Part shown: positions 8,842 through 16,731 of the stretch, in pieces | Layout: the number at the start of each line of letters is the position of its first letter | Numbering within the stretch: position 1 is the first letter of the stretch | From: a virus | Strand: one strand, 5' to 3' | Length of the DNA: 29,002 nucleotides | IMG/VR virus record: IMGVR_UViG_3300035189_000012 | Location: 1-29,002 of that record | Notes under the pieces: model-generated | Seen by the model: the letters and a program-made list of their open reading frames with translations, nothing else | Database searches by the model: none | Told to the model about the DNA's origin: nothing | Translations under genes and position numbers: made by a program

Positions 8842-9210
8842 TCACGACCGCACCTGAAGCTCGTACAGGAGCGGAGTGCCGGCCGGGTTGATCTCTTTCA
8901 GCGGTGGCACGATGGACCAGGCACGCCCCTGGATAATCACCTTGTTCAGCAGGCCTGGCGCCCACTCAAGCCCCTGCGCGGCGATCTTGAGCTTTTTGTC
9001 GCCCTGCTTGATGAGGCTGTTGTTCTGGAATTCCTGACCAGTGAAGTCGAGTAGGATGCCTTGGGCGGTTTGCTCGACGGTGGCACCTGGCGCTTCGCCG
9101 CCCGTCTCCGGGTCGTACTCTCCCGACTCCGTCTTGCTGATGGTCACAGGCTGGCCGAACTCTGTGATCATCTCCAGAGCCATCTCGGCCATTTCGTCGT
9201 AGAAGGCCAT
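8842..9210 (-). CDS. Head closure/head-tail joining protein
   Basis: 122 aa from ATG 9210 (MAFYDEMAEMALEMITEFGQPV), with GGAG upstream. An upstream extension to 9264 would read through a terminator hairpin and is unlikely. The body (DPETGGEAPGATVEQTAQGILLDFTGQEF) and the C-terminal strand-rich LLYELQVRS end resemble small beta-barrel stopper or head-closure proteins. Position between the adaptor and the gp10-like gene fits. The specific family is not certain. Confidence 0.7.
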   Translation of the reverse strand: MAFYDEMAEMALEMITEFGQPVTISKTESGEYDPETGGEAPGATVEQTAQGILLDFTGQEFQNNSLIKQGDKKLKIAAQGLEWAPGLLNKVIIQGRAWSIVPPLKEINPAGTPLLYELQVRS

Positions 9211-9226
9211 GGGGGCTCCAGATGTG

Positions 9227-9252
9227 AAAAGCCCAGCACTATGGCTGGGCTT
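9227..9252 (-). terminator. Intrinsic terminator after the 60-aa gene
   Basis: On the minus strand AAGCCCAGC and GCTGGGCTT form a perfect 9-bp stem with a 6-base loop, followed by TTTT. It lies just downstream of the 9274-9456 gene and ahead of the head-closure gene, inside the late operon. Confidence 0.75.
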
Positions 9253-9273
9253 AAAATGCTGCATTAGTTCAAA

Positions 9274-9456
9274 TCAAGAACCTAAAATTAAATGCTTTTG
9301 TGCTTTAAAAACAAAAAGAGCCCTGTCTGCAACTGTCTTAGCATGATCTACCGTTGCTTGGGCAGACTTCAGATGCGGGCTCACCCCAGACAGTGCCGAA
9401 ACCAGAGCCGCAGTCCAAACTTCTAATTCAAGCTCTTTTTCACCCTTGACGCTCAT
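9274..9456 (-). CDS. Small AT-rich protein of unknown function (moron candidate)
   Basis: 60 aa if begun at ATG 9456, which has GAGGTG five bases upstream. The upstream ATG at 9468 lacks a spaced ribosome site. The product (MSVKGEKELELEVWTAALVSALSG...) is mostly helical, with no recognised domain. Its DNA is clearly more AT-rich than the head genes on both sides, and it is followed by its own strong terminator. These are the marks of a moron inserted among the head genes. Its function is unknown. Confidence 0.6.
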   Translation of the reverse strand: MSVKGEKELELEVWTAALVSALSGVSPHLKSAQATVDHAKTVADRALFVFKAQKHLILGS

Positions 9457-9495
9457 AAAACACCTCATCTTCCTGATTGAGGGTCGAAGTTATCA

Positions 9496-9999
9496 CTAGG
9501 CTCTTACAGCAAACAACCCCCGCTTTAGTAGGTAATCGGCAAACTGCGTGGCGCTCGGCCGGTCCGGAGCCGCCGGCAGCAGCCGGTTGCTGGTGCTGGG
9601 AATAGCCGCATACTGCCGCGTCACCGCCCCCTCAACACGATCCAGCAACACAGCACCTTTGCGCTTCTCCACCGGGTCGATATCGTCCTGATGGATCTCA
9701 GCGGCCAGGGCCATCTGACCATACTGGATGCGTGCAGGCAGGTAGTTGTTCGGCTTGATCTCCTGATCAAGCAATACCTCTCGGCGCGGCCAGGACAGGG
9801 CCTGATCACTGTTGGTCTTACGCCCTTTCCAGGTCATGCCATCCATCGCCAGGGCGGCCCGGCGCAGCAAAGACTCTTGCGCGGGGACGTCAGCAGGAAT
9901 GACCGTGCCGAATTTCACGGCATACAGGGCCAGGTCCTCGGCGCTCGCGTAGCTTTCGGCGTCAGGCTTGCCGGTGCCGTCCTCGATGATGAGTGTCAT
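9496..9999 (-). CDS. Head-tail adaptor region protein, DnaT-like annotation family
   Basis: 167 aa. It begins MTLIIEDGTGKPDAESYASAEDL and has a helical body with the AALAMDGMTWKGRKT and SWPRREV motifs. Close relatives in Pseudomonas phages are often labelled 'DnaT-like ssDNA-binding' (family memory). However, its place after the capsid and before head closure makes a gp6-like head-tail connector role more likely. I infer the adaptor function from position and small helical build. Confidence 0.65.
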   Translation of the reverse strand: MTLIIEDGTGKPDAESYASAEDLALYAVKFGTVIPADVPAQESLLRRAALAMDGMTWKGRKTNSDQALSWPRREVLLDQEIKPNNYLPARIQYGQMALAAEIHQDDIDPVEKRKGAVLLDRVEGAVTRQYAAIPSTSNRLLPAAPDRPSATQFADYLLKRGLFAVRA

Positions 10000-10058
10000 G
10001 CGTCAACTCGCTGGAAGTGTTTCAAGTTCGACTGCCGAATCACCGGCAGCCAGCAGTA

Positions 10059-10646
10059 TTACGCCTTGGGCAGCTCAGCGACGAGCTTTTCCAGGGATTC
10101 TTTCGAGGCGTTGGCGCGGTAGCTCACCTTGGCCTCGTCGAGCTTCGCTTTCAGTGCCTCGATTTCAGTGGCATCGCCAGCCGACTGATTGGCAGCTGCC
10201 TTCAGCGCTTCGACTTCGTCACGCAGTGAGTCTACGGTAGTGCGCAGACCGTCACGCTCAGCGGTCAACTCGACAACTGACGCATGGATGGTGCCGAGCA
10301 CTTCAAACAGGCGTAACGCCAGATCGCCAGACCCAGGGCGGTGAATCTCGCCAGCGCCCATGCCATCAATCAGGAGATTGATCTCTTCGTTTTCAGCCAG
10401 CAGCTTGGCGAGCTTTTCAGTGAGTTCACCAGGCACCGGCGCTTGCAAGGTGAAGGCAGCAGGACCTGGAGCCTCGACTACCGAAACCTCAACATTAGCC
10501 GCCTCATAAGCGGCGACGATCTCAGGGTAATCGCCAACAATAACCACCGCTGTTACGTCACGCTCAACGCTGCGGAACAGGCTCGGAACCCGGTAACGCT
10601 TGTCCGGGTCGAAGTTCTCAAGCTGGTTCGTGTAAATCAGTTCCAT
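10059..10646 (-). CDS. Phage protein with C-terminal HeH/LEM-like domain
   Basis: 195 aa from ATG 10646 (MELIYTNQLENFDPDKRYRVPSLF), with GGAG upstream. The longer frame to 10703 crosses a hairpin and the capsid gene end. The N-terminal third is compact. Residues about 125-165 form a coiled coil (ELTAERDGLRTTVDSLRDEVEALK). The last 30 residues (AKVSYRANASKESLEKLVAEL) look like the HeH/LEM or SAP-like helical pair seen in phage head-region proteins. It follows the capsid gene. Its role is unknown; decoration or DNA-end contact are possibilities only. Confidence 0.7.
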   Translation of the reverse strand: MELIYTNQLENFDPDKRYRVPSLFRSVERDVTAVVIVGDYPEIVAAYEAANVEVSVVEAPGPAAFTLQAPVPGELTEKLAKLLAENEEINLLIDGMGAGEIHRPGSGDLALRLFEVLGTIHASVVELTAERDGLRTTVDSLRDEVEALKAAANQSAGDATEIEALKAKLDEAKVSYRANASKESLEKLVAELPKA

Positions 10647-10659
10647 GGGAATCTCCGTA

Positions 10660-10677
10660 GCGGCCATCGCTGGCCGC
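10660..10677 (-). other. Short perfect hairpin between capsid and HeH-like genes
   Basis: GCGGCCA and TGGCCGC pair perfectly around a 4-base loop. There is no T-run on either strand, so it is not a classic terminator. It overlaps the region just upstream of the HeH-like gene start and may act on RNA stability. Confidence 0.4.
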
Positions 10678-10692
10678 ATCCTCGGGCGAGTA

Positions 10693-11655
10693 TCAGCCGC
10701 CAACTGGTGGCGTGGTAGTCAGGTTGATCATCACGCCAGCGGTGACCTTGTCACTGGAGGAATGCTTGGCCCAGTTGGCTGCCGAACCGACGGCGGCCAG
10801 AGTTGGGTTGGCACCGCCGGCAGTTTCCTTCCAGCTGTAGCCCAGGACGTCGATGTTGACGGTGCCTTCAGCGCGGTAGCCGATGCCCAGGTTTTCCTCG
10901 TCGTTCACAGGGTACGAGCGGAAGCCTGGCGCCTGAGACTCGGTGATGACCACTGCGTTCGGCAGCAGGCCGAAGATCACGCTCGCCGGCGCGGTATCGG
11001 TCACCAGCACAGGCTTGCCCAAGGTGCCCGGCAGGCCGCCGTAGATCACGACACCAGCCTCTTCGTAGATCTTGTTGGTGATCGCCTCGTCGACGATGTC
11101 GAAGTAGGCGCTGGAGTGCATGACCCACAGGGCAATGCGACCGAACTTGTCGCCGAACTTGCGCATGCCGCGGGTCAGCGTCTTCTTGCCGTCGGTTTCG
11201 ATATTGGCCGAGACAACCATGCCGGCGTTGGAACCGATAGACGCGCGAAGCGCAGCGGTGGCGTACTGGATGAAGCCTTCCAGGGTAGCGTCTGCAACGT
11301 CGGCGCCGATGATCTGGGAGAACTCGTCAACCGGACGACCGCGGCGCTTGAACGCCTCTTCGGTGGTCTGGTACGGGCCGTACTTCCACGGAGCCTTGAC
11401 GCCAACTGCCTCACCGGCACCGATCTTTTTGGCGGTCACCTTGTCAGTGGAATTGACGTCGCGATGCTCCAGAGAGCCGCCGACTTTGTAGAAGGCGCGC
11501 TTACGGAAGTCACCTTCGATCAGTTCGTTGTCGAGGACGATGGCGCCATTGGACGAGGCGTTGAACACATCCAGGTTGTCCTGGACGCGCTCCAGGTATG
11601 CGGTTTGCGCCTCATCGTTATAGATGATCAGGTCGCTGTTTACAGTCGTTGGCAT
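10693..11655 (-). CDS. Major capsid protein, gp13-like
   Basis: 320 aa. It starts MPTTVNSDLIIYNDEAQTAYLER after an AAGGGG ribosome site. The protein has the pattern of the gp13-like branch of HK97-fold capsids: RGRPVDEFSQIIGADVADATLEGFIQ, then FGRIALWVMHSSAYFDIVDEA (P-domain helix), then LPGTLGKPVLVTDTAP. No N-terminal delta domain is evident; a separate scaffold gene lies directly upstream, consistent with assembly on that scaffold. The gene looks intact. Confidence 0.9.
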   Translation of the reverse strand: MPTTVNSDLIIYNDEAQTAYLERVQDNLDVFNASSNGAIVLDNELIEGDFRKRAFYKVGGSLEHRDVNSTDKVTAKKIGAGEAVGVKAPWKYGPYQTTEEAFKRRGRPVDEFSQIIGADVADATLEGFIQYATAALRASIGSNAGMVVSANIETDGKKTLTRGMRKFGDKFGRIALWVMHSSAYFDIVDEAITNKIYEEAGVVIYGGLPGTLGKPVLVTDTAPASVIFGLLPNAVVITESQAPGFRSYPVNDEENLGIGYRAEGTVNIDVLGYSWKETAGGANPTLAAVGSAANWAKHSSSDKVTAGVMINLTTTPPVGG

Positions 11656-11667
11656 GGGTGAATCCCC

Positions 11668-12396
11668 TTACTTGGGCAATGCGAGATATGCGGTTTGGCC
11701 GTGCTTGCGCTGGAAGTCGCGCTTCTGCTCGGAGGTCATTTCGGAGCGCTTGAATGCAGCCTGGCCGCCACCCCCGCCCGGGGCTTGTGTCCCTGAAGCC
11801 CTTGGCCACAGGTGAGGTGCGCTTTCGCGCAGTGACTCCGCCCATTCGAGCGGGGTCAGAGGGGTCTTGCCGTCTTTGCCGAGGATGGTCTGGCCGGACT
11901 CATCAACAGCGACTGCTTCACCGTCTTCGTTCAGGGTGAACACGCCTTTGGCGCGCAGGATGATGTCGTCTGTTGCTTCCGGCAGCGCGCCAGCTTTCAG
12001 TGCGGCACCGCGCACCGAGTCGCCCAGGACTTTGCCCTGGAACTTTGCGGCGAAGGCTTCAGCCTTCTCGGCGCGGCCGGCGAGCGTCTTCAGCTGCTTG
12101 TCGTGCTCGCCACGCAGACGCTCGGTGCGCTTGTTGAACACCTCGTCCACCTTGCCCTCAGTCAGCAGCTTGGTTTCTTCGTCCTGGCCCGCCCGGCTGA
12201 GCAGGCCTTTAACGGCATCGATGTCGATGCCTTCGAACTGAGTTTCGAACTGGGTCAGCTTGCCGGAGGTTTCCTTCAGCTTGCCCAGCAATTCCGAGTT
12301 CTTGGTTTTCAAACCCGAAACGGATGCTTCAACGGCAGTCGCGATAGCGGCCTTGATTGCCGGATTTTCCAGGTCGATTTCGTTCTCTTCTGCCAC
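11668..12396 (-). CDS. Capsid scaffolding protein
   Basis: 242 aa, beginning with GTG at 12396 (GTG GCA GAA GAG) about 10 bases after AAGGGG. It is strongly helical and charged through residues 20-130, with a coiled-coil stretch KTKNSELLGKLKETSGKLTQ. The middle part ends in LTPLEWAESLRESAPHLW, and a GGGGG linker leads to a C-terminal basic helix (SEQKRDFQRKHG). This is the DUF6651-type phage scaffold pattern. The location directly ahead of the capsid gene is diagnostic. Confidence 0.85.
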   Translation of the reverse strand: MAEENEIDLENPAIKAAIATAVEASVSGLKTKNSELLGKLKETSGKLTQFETQFEGIDIDAVKGLLSRAGQDEETKLLTEGKVDEVFNKRTERLRGEHDKQLKTLAGRAEKAEAFAAKFQGKVLGDSVRGAALKAGALPEATDDIILRAKGVFTLNEDGEAVAVDESGQTILGKDGKTPLTPLEWAESLRESAPHLWPRASGTQAPGGGGGQAAFKRSEMTSEQKRDFQRKHGQTAYLALPK

Positions 12397-12439
12397 GTTG
12401 ATGCACCCCTTGGGTTTGGTCTGCCCGCTTTGCAGGCAA

Positions 12440-12461
12440 TAAAAAACCGCCCGGAGGCGGC
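12440..12461 (-). terminator. Intrinsic terminator between minor head and scaffold genes
   Basis: On the minus strand CCGCC and GGCGG flank a 4-base loop, followed by TTTTTTATT. It is a strong terminator inside the head operon and implies antitermination or a separate transcript start for scaffold/capsid. Confidence 0.72.
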
Positions 12462-12478
12462 TGATTGAATGTTTCCGG

Positions 12479-13564
12479 TCAGATTCCGGCGCGTTGGAAC
12501 GCCAAAGGCTCCAAACCCTTCATTTGCGCCAGGGTCAGCGGCTCGAAGTTTCGATCAAGCTGCAGTTCAGCGAACCGCTGCACGCTCAATCCGCCCTCAC
12601 GGAACAGCTTTGCCCGGACAGGGCCGATTGCCACGTCCTGGAACGCTGCTGGCTGAAGTTGGAGCCACTGGTAGTAGTCAAGACTTGCGCTGACCTGCTG
12701 CGGTCCGTCATCACCAACAGAAGCCCGCGTAGCGCCCTTGGTGAACGTCTCGCTGAGTTTGGTCAGCAGAATGAACGTGGTGCGGCAGTTCGGGTGAAAT
12801 GGCGGCCGCGGTCCAGAATCGACCGGGAACCTTCGCTTGTCCATCGAGCGGCAGGTCTGGCTGGTCTTGCTGTCCAAGGTGGCGACCATTTCGATCTCGG
12901 TCACCACATCGGTGTTTTCTTTCGCGACCTCCATGCGTGCCTGGGACGACACATGCTGAATCGCCGTATGCACGATGGTGCTGGCATTCCGGTTGGTAAC
13001 GGCCAGGATGCCGTCCTTGTAGCCCGCCGCCTTGGTCCCGCGAATGTTGCGGATGATCTGAAAGTTCGTCTGCCCTTCGAAGAAGCCCTGCCGGATCGTG
13101 CCAGTGACCCGATCACGCTCGGCCTGGGCCCAGCCATCAATGAACGACTTCAGCAGCTTGCCGCCACCAATGCCTCGCACGCTGAGCGGGTTCGTGAGTA
13201 CCGCCGCCCTGATCGCTGTCGCTGTGGGCACCGCTAGATCAAGCGAGACACCCGCGGGCGCCGACCGGGCAAGGCTGGTTGCTTCGAACTCGGCCTCGTA
13301 GTTGGCGATGTCGATCAGGTCCAGGTTCAGCTTTTCGCTGTAACGGTCGAAAATGCCCAGCAGCAGGCTGTCAACCTCGCCGAGCAGCGCCTCAAGTCGC
13401 TTGACGTTGTACTCAGTCAGGTCCGACTGGGTGAGCCGGTCCCGAATCGACCGGTCAATCTCCTTGAGGAAGGGGGCGAACTTGCCCGCCTCCCCCGCCT
13501 TCAGCTTTTCGAGAAAGACCGCGTGCCGGATTGTGGCATCAAGGATTGCCTGGTTTGCTGCCAT
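12479..13564 (-). CDS. Minor head protein, SPP1 gp7/Mu F-like morphogenesis family
   Basis: 361 aa. The N-terminal half is helical. The C-terminal half contains the family core RTKAAG-type turn (IRGTKAAGYKDGILAVTNRNASTIVHT) and the motif with TSQTCRSMDKRRFPV then RPPFHPNCRTT. Its Cys/His residues are typical of Mu F-like head morphogenesis proteins. These proteins are minor capsid components near the portal. The start overlaps the portal 3' end by 26 bases, so translation is coupled. Confidence 0.85.
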   Translation of the reverse strand: MAANQAILDATIRHAVFLEKLKAGEAGKFAPFLKEIDRSIRDRLTQSDLTEYNVKRLEALLGEVDSLLLGIFDRYSEKLNLDLIDIANYEAEFEATSLARSAPAGVSLDLAVPTATAIRAAVLTNPLSVRGIGGGKLLKSFIDGWAQAERDRVTGTIRQGFFEGQTNFQIIRNIRGTKAAGYKDGILAVTNRNASTIVHTAIQHVSSQARMEVAKENTDVVTEIEMVATLDSKTSQTCRSMDKRRFPVDSGPRPPFHPNCRTTFILLTKLSETFTKGATRASVGDDGPQQVSASLDYYQWLQLQPAAFQDVAIGPVRAKLFREGGLSVQRFAELQLDRNFEPLTLAQMKGLEPLAFQRAGI

Positions 13565-14297
13565 TCAGTGTCTCCAGATTATCCAGGCCCAGGCCGTCGG
13601 CCTGCTCGCTCAGTTCGCCGTCGATCTGCGCGTCAGTGCGCTCCGGAGCAATCAACCCCAGCTTGCGCAGGTAGGCGCGCAGGTCAGCCTTCGCGAACCC
13701 ACCGTTCTGCCAGAGCCCGACAAGCGCGGTGATCATCTGCGGATCAGCCGTCAGCTCTAAGAACTCCTGGTTGATCTGGTAGGCAGCCTTGTCGGTGCTG
13801 CCCATGTACTGACCGCACCACATGATCGCCCGGGTGTATGCCTCGCTGACGTTTGCCACGCACCCGGCAAGGACCGATGTCGATGCCGACTGATCGCCGC
13901 GAGACTCGGTAGCGGTCTTGGTGGCAAGTGACGCCACCACCATCCGAGCGCCCAGCTCGATCATCATCTGGTTCTTGTCGTTAAGCGCTTCCTTGACCAG
14001 CGTATTGGGCAATGGCTGTGCATAGCCGAACTGACCACCGGCCGGCAGCATCATCGGCGCCCTGGAGCCGACATAGACGCCGTTCTTCTCCATCCAGTCG
14101 CGCCACTGCTCGTCCAGGCCAGAGATCCACGGCTGAGCCTGGCCACACCAGAAGACGCTGTCCTCATAGTCAGCGCTGTTCCGGTAATGGCCCAGGTTGA
14201 TCATGGCAATGTCGTAGAGCGGCGACTCATCGATGCTTGGGTCGTTGTTCTGCGCACCGACGAAGGTGAAGGGGATCTCCTTGAGACGCCCCATCAC
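13539..14297 (-). CDS. Portal protein, C-terminal fragment
   Basis: 252 aa if begun at ATG 14297, 16 bases past the amber codon. A GGAAGG stretch lies four bases before this ATG, so reinitiation is possible in principle. It holds the back half of the portal: IPFTFVGAQNNDPSIDESPLYDIAMINLGHYRNSADY, the tunnel-region helices, and a C-terminal acidic helix. It is in the same frame as the N-terminal fragment. A two-part portal has not, to my knowledge, been shown in this family. Confidence 0.72.
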   Translation of the reverse strand: MMGRLKEIPFTFVGAQNNDPSIDESPLYDIAMINLGHYRNSADYEDSVFWCGQAQPWISGLDEQWRDWMEKNGVYVGSRAPMMLPAGGQFGYAQPLPNTLVKEALNDKNQMMIELGARMVVASLATKTATESRGDQSASTSVLAGCVANVSEAYTRAIMWCGQYMGSTDKAAYQINQEFLELTADPQMITALVGLWQNGGFAKADLRAYLRKLGLIAPERTDAQIDGELSEQADGLGLDNLETLNGSKPGNP

Positions 14298-14312
14298 ACC
14301 TTCCGGCCGGAA

Positions 14313-14954
14313 CTATTCGGTGACCACCAGCGGCCCGCCATTCTCCGGCCCGGCCCGGCGCCAGACTCTGCAAACAAAGCCATCGTCCTCCAGCGCCAGT
14401 TCCCGGTACTGCTCAACCGTCTTGAAACCGAAGCCGTCGGGAATCTCTGGCGACTCGCGCAACACCACCAACGTCAGCACGCTGTGGCCGTTCACCATGC
14501 CCGTGCGCCAGTTGATGATGTCTTCGGCGCAGTAGGACAGGATCACCGAGTGCCCGCCGACGCCGTCGTCCTGGTGATAGTCGACGTACAAACCGTGCCG
14601 GCCAGCCTCGAGCACCTTCTCCAGCGTGCCTTGGGAATGCTGGTAGATGCTCACCCCAGAACCGTTGGCGTTGTCTTGCAGGTACTCCATCTTCTTCGGG
14701 ACAGCTAGCGTCGGGTCTTTGTGAAAGGCCAAGCCGAGCAACCCGTTACGGGTATGCCCCGTCGCGTTCTTGAATACCGCGCGCTCACGATAGGCCCTGT
14801 TCCGGTCTACGTTCTCTGGCGACTTGTCGTGTGAGTTGATGTACGGCAGCCGCGAAACAACCCGGTGCTGTCCAGCACAAACGTCACGAACGGTCGCCCA
14901 TCGGTCCAGCGTTTCGATGTAATCCGCCCGCTTGAAGGAAACGTCGTTGCTCAT
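14313..14954 (-). CDS. Portal protein, N-terminal fragment
   Basis: 213 aa. It starts MSNDVSFKRADYIETLDRW with an ATGA overlap to the terminase stop. It carries the front half of the DUF4055 portal fold: RGLLGLAF-type segment (ARNGLLGLAFHKDP as seen in TRNGLLGLAFHKD), GRHGLYVDY and YCAEDIINWR. It ends at the amber codon after GGPLVVTE. Alone it lacks the helical tunnel and C-terminal part, so it should not build a functional ring. Confidence 0.75.
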   Translation of the reverse strand: MSNDVSFKRADYIETLDRWATVRDVCAGQHRVVSRLPYINSHDKSPENVDRNRAYRERAVFKNATGHTRNGLLGLAFHKDPTLAVPKKMEYLQDNANGSGVSIYQHSQGTLEKVLEAGRHGLYVDYHQDDGVGGHSVILSYCAEDIINWRTGMVNGHSVLTLVVLRESPEIPDGFGFKTVEQYRELALEDDGFVCRVWRRAGPENGGPLVVTE

Positions 14955-16252
14955 CGGGCGAATCCCATTTTGATAGCGGTGACCGGTTTGATGATCGGGT
15001 ACTCGCGGTGGATGAAGTAGCCGCCGGCGTCGTTCGCGTGATCGATGCCAGCGGTTTTATCTGGCTCCCCGTTCGCGCCCCACACCTGCTGCTCCAGGCC
15101 ATCGGCGTAGGTTGGGCAGGTGAAAGGGTTGATCAGGTAGCGGCGCTCGCCCTGCGCGTTGCAGAAGACGGCATTCATTGCGTTGATTCGGTCCTTCACC
15201 GGCGGGTTTGCCGCTGGAGCAATGACCGAGAACCCGGCCTGTTTGAGCATGGCCAGGTCGGTGATGCTGGCGTTCACGGACTTGCGCGAATCGCCCGAGG
15301 CATCCGGGTAGATCCTTATTTCGCGCGTCTTCTTGAAGTCGTTGCCGTCGTGCTGCCAGTAGCGTTCCTTGATGCGGCGGATCATGTCCGGCGTGTCGTA
15401 GCCATCGATCAGCTCATCCACCGCCCTGGGCAGCCCCTGGTCGCGCTTGACGTGGGTGATAGCCGCCATCTTGCCGACGTTGAAGTCCATGCCGATGAAC
15501 AGAGGCTCGCCGGGCTGCACGGTGTCAAAGCACCCGTTCAGCTTTCGGTCGTAGGCCGTGTAGATCGTGCCGGACGTCAGGTTGACGAACTGGCCTTTCA
15601 GGTACGCCAGGATCAGCTGTGGCGGGTACGACTCCATCAGCGATGCGATGTAGTCGTCCGGCAGGTTCAGCTCGTTGTCGAACGTGCTGGCCTGCACCAG
15701 GCCGTACATCTCGTTGAGCGATGGCTTGTCACGGAGCTGCTTCACAAACTGCTGGAAGACGAACTTGAAGCCTTCTGGCGTCGTGGTGACGTCCACCCCG
15801 TTCTTCAGCCCGGGCAAGTTGTACCGCATCCGGGCAATGATCTTGCGCCAGGCCTGCTGCGCCTTGATTGCGGTCAGCACGTCCAGCTCATCCACCAGGG
15901 CATGACCGATCTTGAAACCCACAATGGTCTGCGGCTTCTCCATCGACCGGCAAATCACAGTGCCGCGGTACTGCCGGCCGCTGTAGATGTGAACCTCGTG
16001 GTTCGCCTGGTTGATCTTGGTCTTCAACCCCCAGTCATAAGCCACCTCATCCATGGTCGGATAGAAGATGTCCCGGATCTGCGGGTAAGTCGGGGCGAAG
16101 TAGCCGGCGTTGACGCCAGGCCACTCCATGAAGTGCTTGCTCAGCGCCGAGCAACCCACCCAGGTCTTGCCTGAGCCGAACCCGGCAACGAACGCACGGA
16201 ATTTGTGGGGTAGCGTGAGGAACTGAGCCTGCGGAACGTTAAGGCTCGGCAT
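14951..16252 (-). CDS. Terminase large subunit
   Basis: 433 aa from ATG 16252 (MPSLNVPQAQFLTLPHKF), preceded by GAGGAAG. A 33-codon extension overlaps TerS in another frame and is rejected. The ATPase has Walker A GFGSGKT (K29) and Walker B ALVDELD. The C-terminal RNase H-like nuclease shows Asp in GMDFNVGKMAA, DASGDSRK and GIDHANDAGGYF, the expected three acidic positions. It packages DNA into the prohead with TerS. It overlaps TerS by 14 bases and portal by ATGA. Confidence 0.95.
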   Translation of the reverse strand: MPSLNVPQAQFLTLPHKFRAFVAGFGSGKTWVGCSALSKHFMEWPGVNAGYFAPTYPQIRDIFYPTMDEVAYDWGLKTKINQANHEVHIYSGRQYRGTVICRSMEKPQTIVGFKIGHALVDELDVLTAIKAQQAWRKIIARMRYNLPGLKNGVDVTTTPEGFKFVFQQFVKQLRDKPSLNEMYGLVQASTFDNELNLPDDYIASLMESYPPQLILAYLKGQFVNLTSGTIYTAYDRKLNGCFDTVQPGEPLFIGMDFNVGKMAAITHVKRDQGLPRAVDELIDGYDTPDMIRRIKERYWQHDGNDFKKTREIRIYPDASGDSRKSVNASITDLAMLKQAGFSVIAPAANPPVKDRINAMNAVFCNAQGERRYLINPFTCPTYADGLEQQVWGANGEPDKTAGIDHANDAGGYFIHREYPIIKPVTAIKMGFAR

Positions 16253-16700
16253 TCGGCTTCCTCGCATCCACCACATCGACCTGAATGCGGGTCGGGATCG
16301 CCGGCTCGTCGTCCGGCTCATCCTTCCGAGCACGGTTGACGTACATGTCACCGGTTTCTTTCGCCGCCTGCTCCAAGATCTGCATGGCCAGGACGATGTT
16401 CTTCATCGTCTCGGCCTTCTCCACGAAGCGGTTCATGGCGCGGAGCCGGAATGCGCGGTTCGCGATCGGGATCTCAGCCGTCTCTTCGCGAAAACGCTTG
16501 CGGGTGTCATGGAACAGGATCGCCCACTTCTTCGCCAGATCTCGGCCGGCGCGCTTCGTTGGGTCGTGCGCCTCACACTGCTGACGGGTCACCTCAATGG
16601 CAAACTCCTCTCTGACAGCCGTTGCGACTTGCGACGGAGTGTCAAAGCACGCCAAGGCCTGAACGATGAAGCCTTTCACCTCATTGTTCAGGGCTGCCAT
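16239..16700 (-). CDS. Terminase small subunit, DUF2280
   Basis: 153 aa. The N-terminal ~60 residues (NNEVKGFIVQALACFDTPSQVATAVREEFAIEVTRQQ) form the DNA-binding helix-turn-helix of the DUF2280 small terminases. The rest is helical and basic (KRFREETAEIPIANRAFRLRAMNRF), with an acidic tail. It recognises the packaging site and loads TerL. The ribosome site before ATG 16700 is weak. Confidence 0.9.
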   Translation of the reverse strand: MAALNNEVKGFIVQALACFDTPSQVATAVREEFAIEVTRQQCEAHDPTKRAGRDLAKKWAILFHDTRKRFREETAEIPIANRAFRLRAMNRFVEKAETMKNIVLAMQILEQAAKETGDMYVNRARKDEPDDEPAIPTRIQVDVVDARKPNAEP

Positions 16701-16731
16701 AGGGTAAATACCGTCTTAAGTCTGTCTGGGG

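Larger units (their letters stand above)
13539..14954 (-). pseudogene. Portal protein gene (DUF4055) interrupted by an in-frame amber codon
   Basis: Read from 14954, the frame codes a DUF4055-type portal but meets TAG at 14313-14315. The same frame then continues for 257 codons to 13539 with clear portal sequence (RLKEIPFTFVGAQNN, then helical C-terminus). The two parts sum to about 470 residues, the normal length of this family, with no shift between them. A single substitution at one codon, probably a Tyr, Gln or Glu codon, explains it. Portal is essential, so the prophage is defective unless the amber is suppressed, the 3' part is reinitiated, or the base is an assembly error. Confidence 0.8.

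Noticed and set aside
8828-8965. 46-codon extension of the gp10-like gene
   Set aside because: Overlaps the head-closure gene in another frame and has no family likeness; ATG 8827 starts a normal gp10-like protein.
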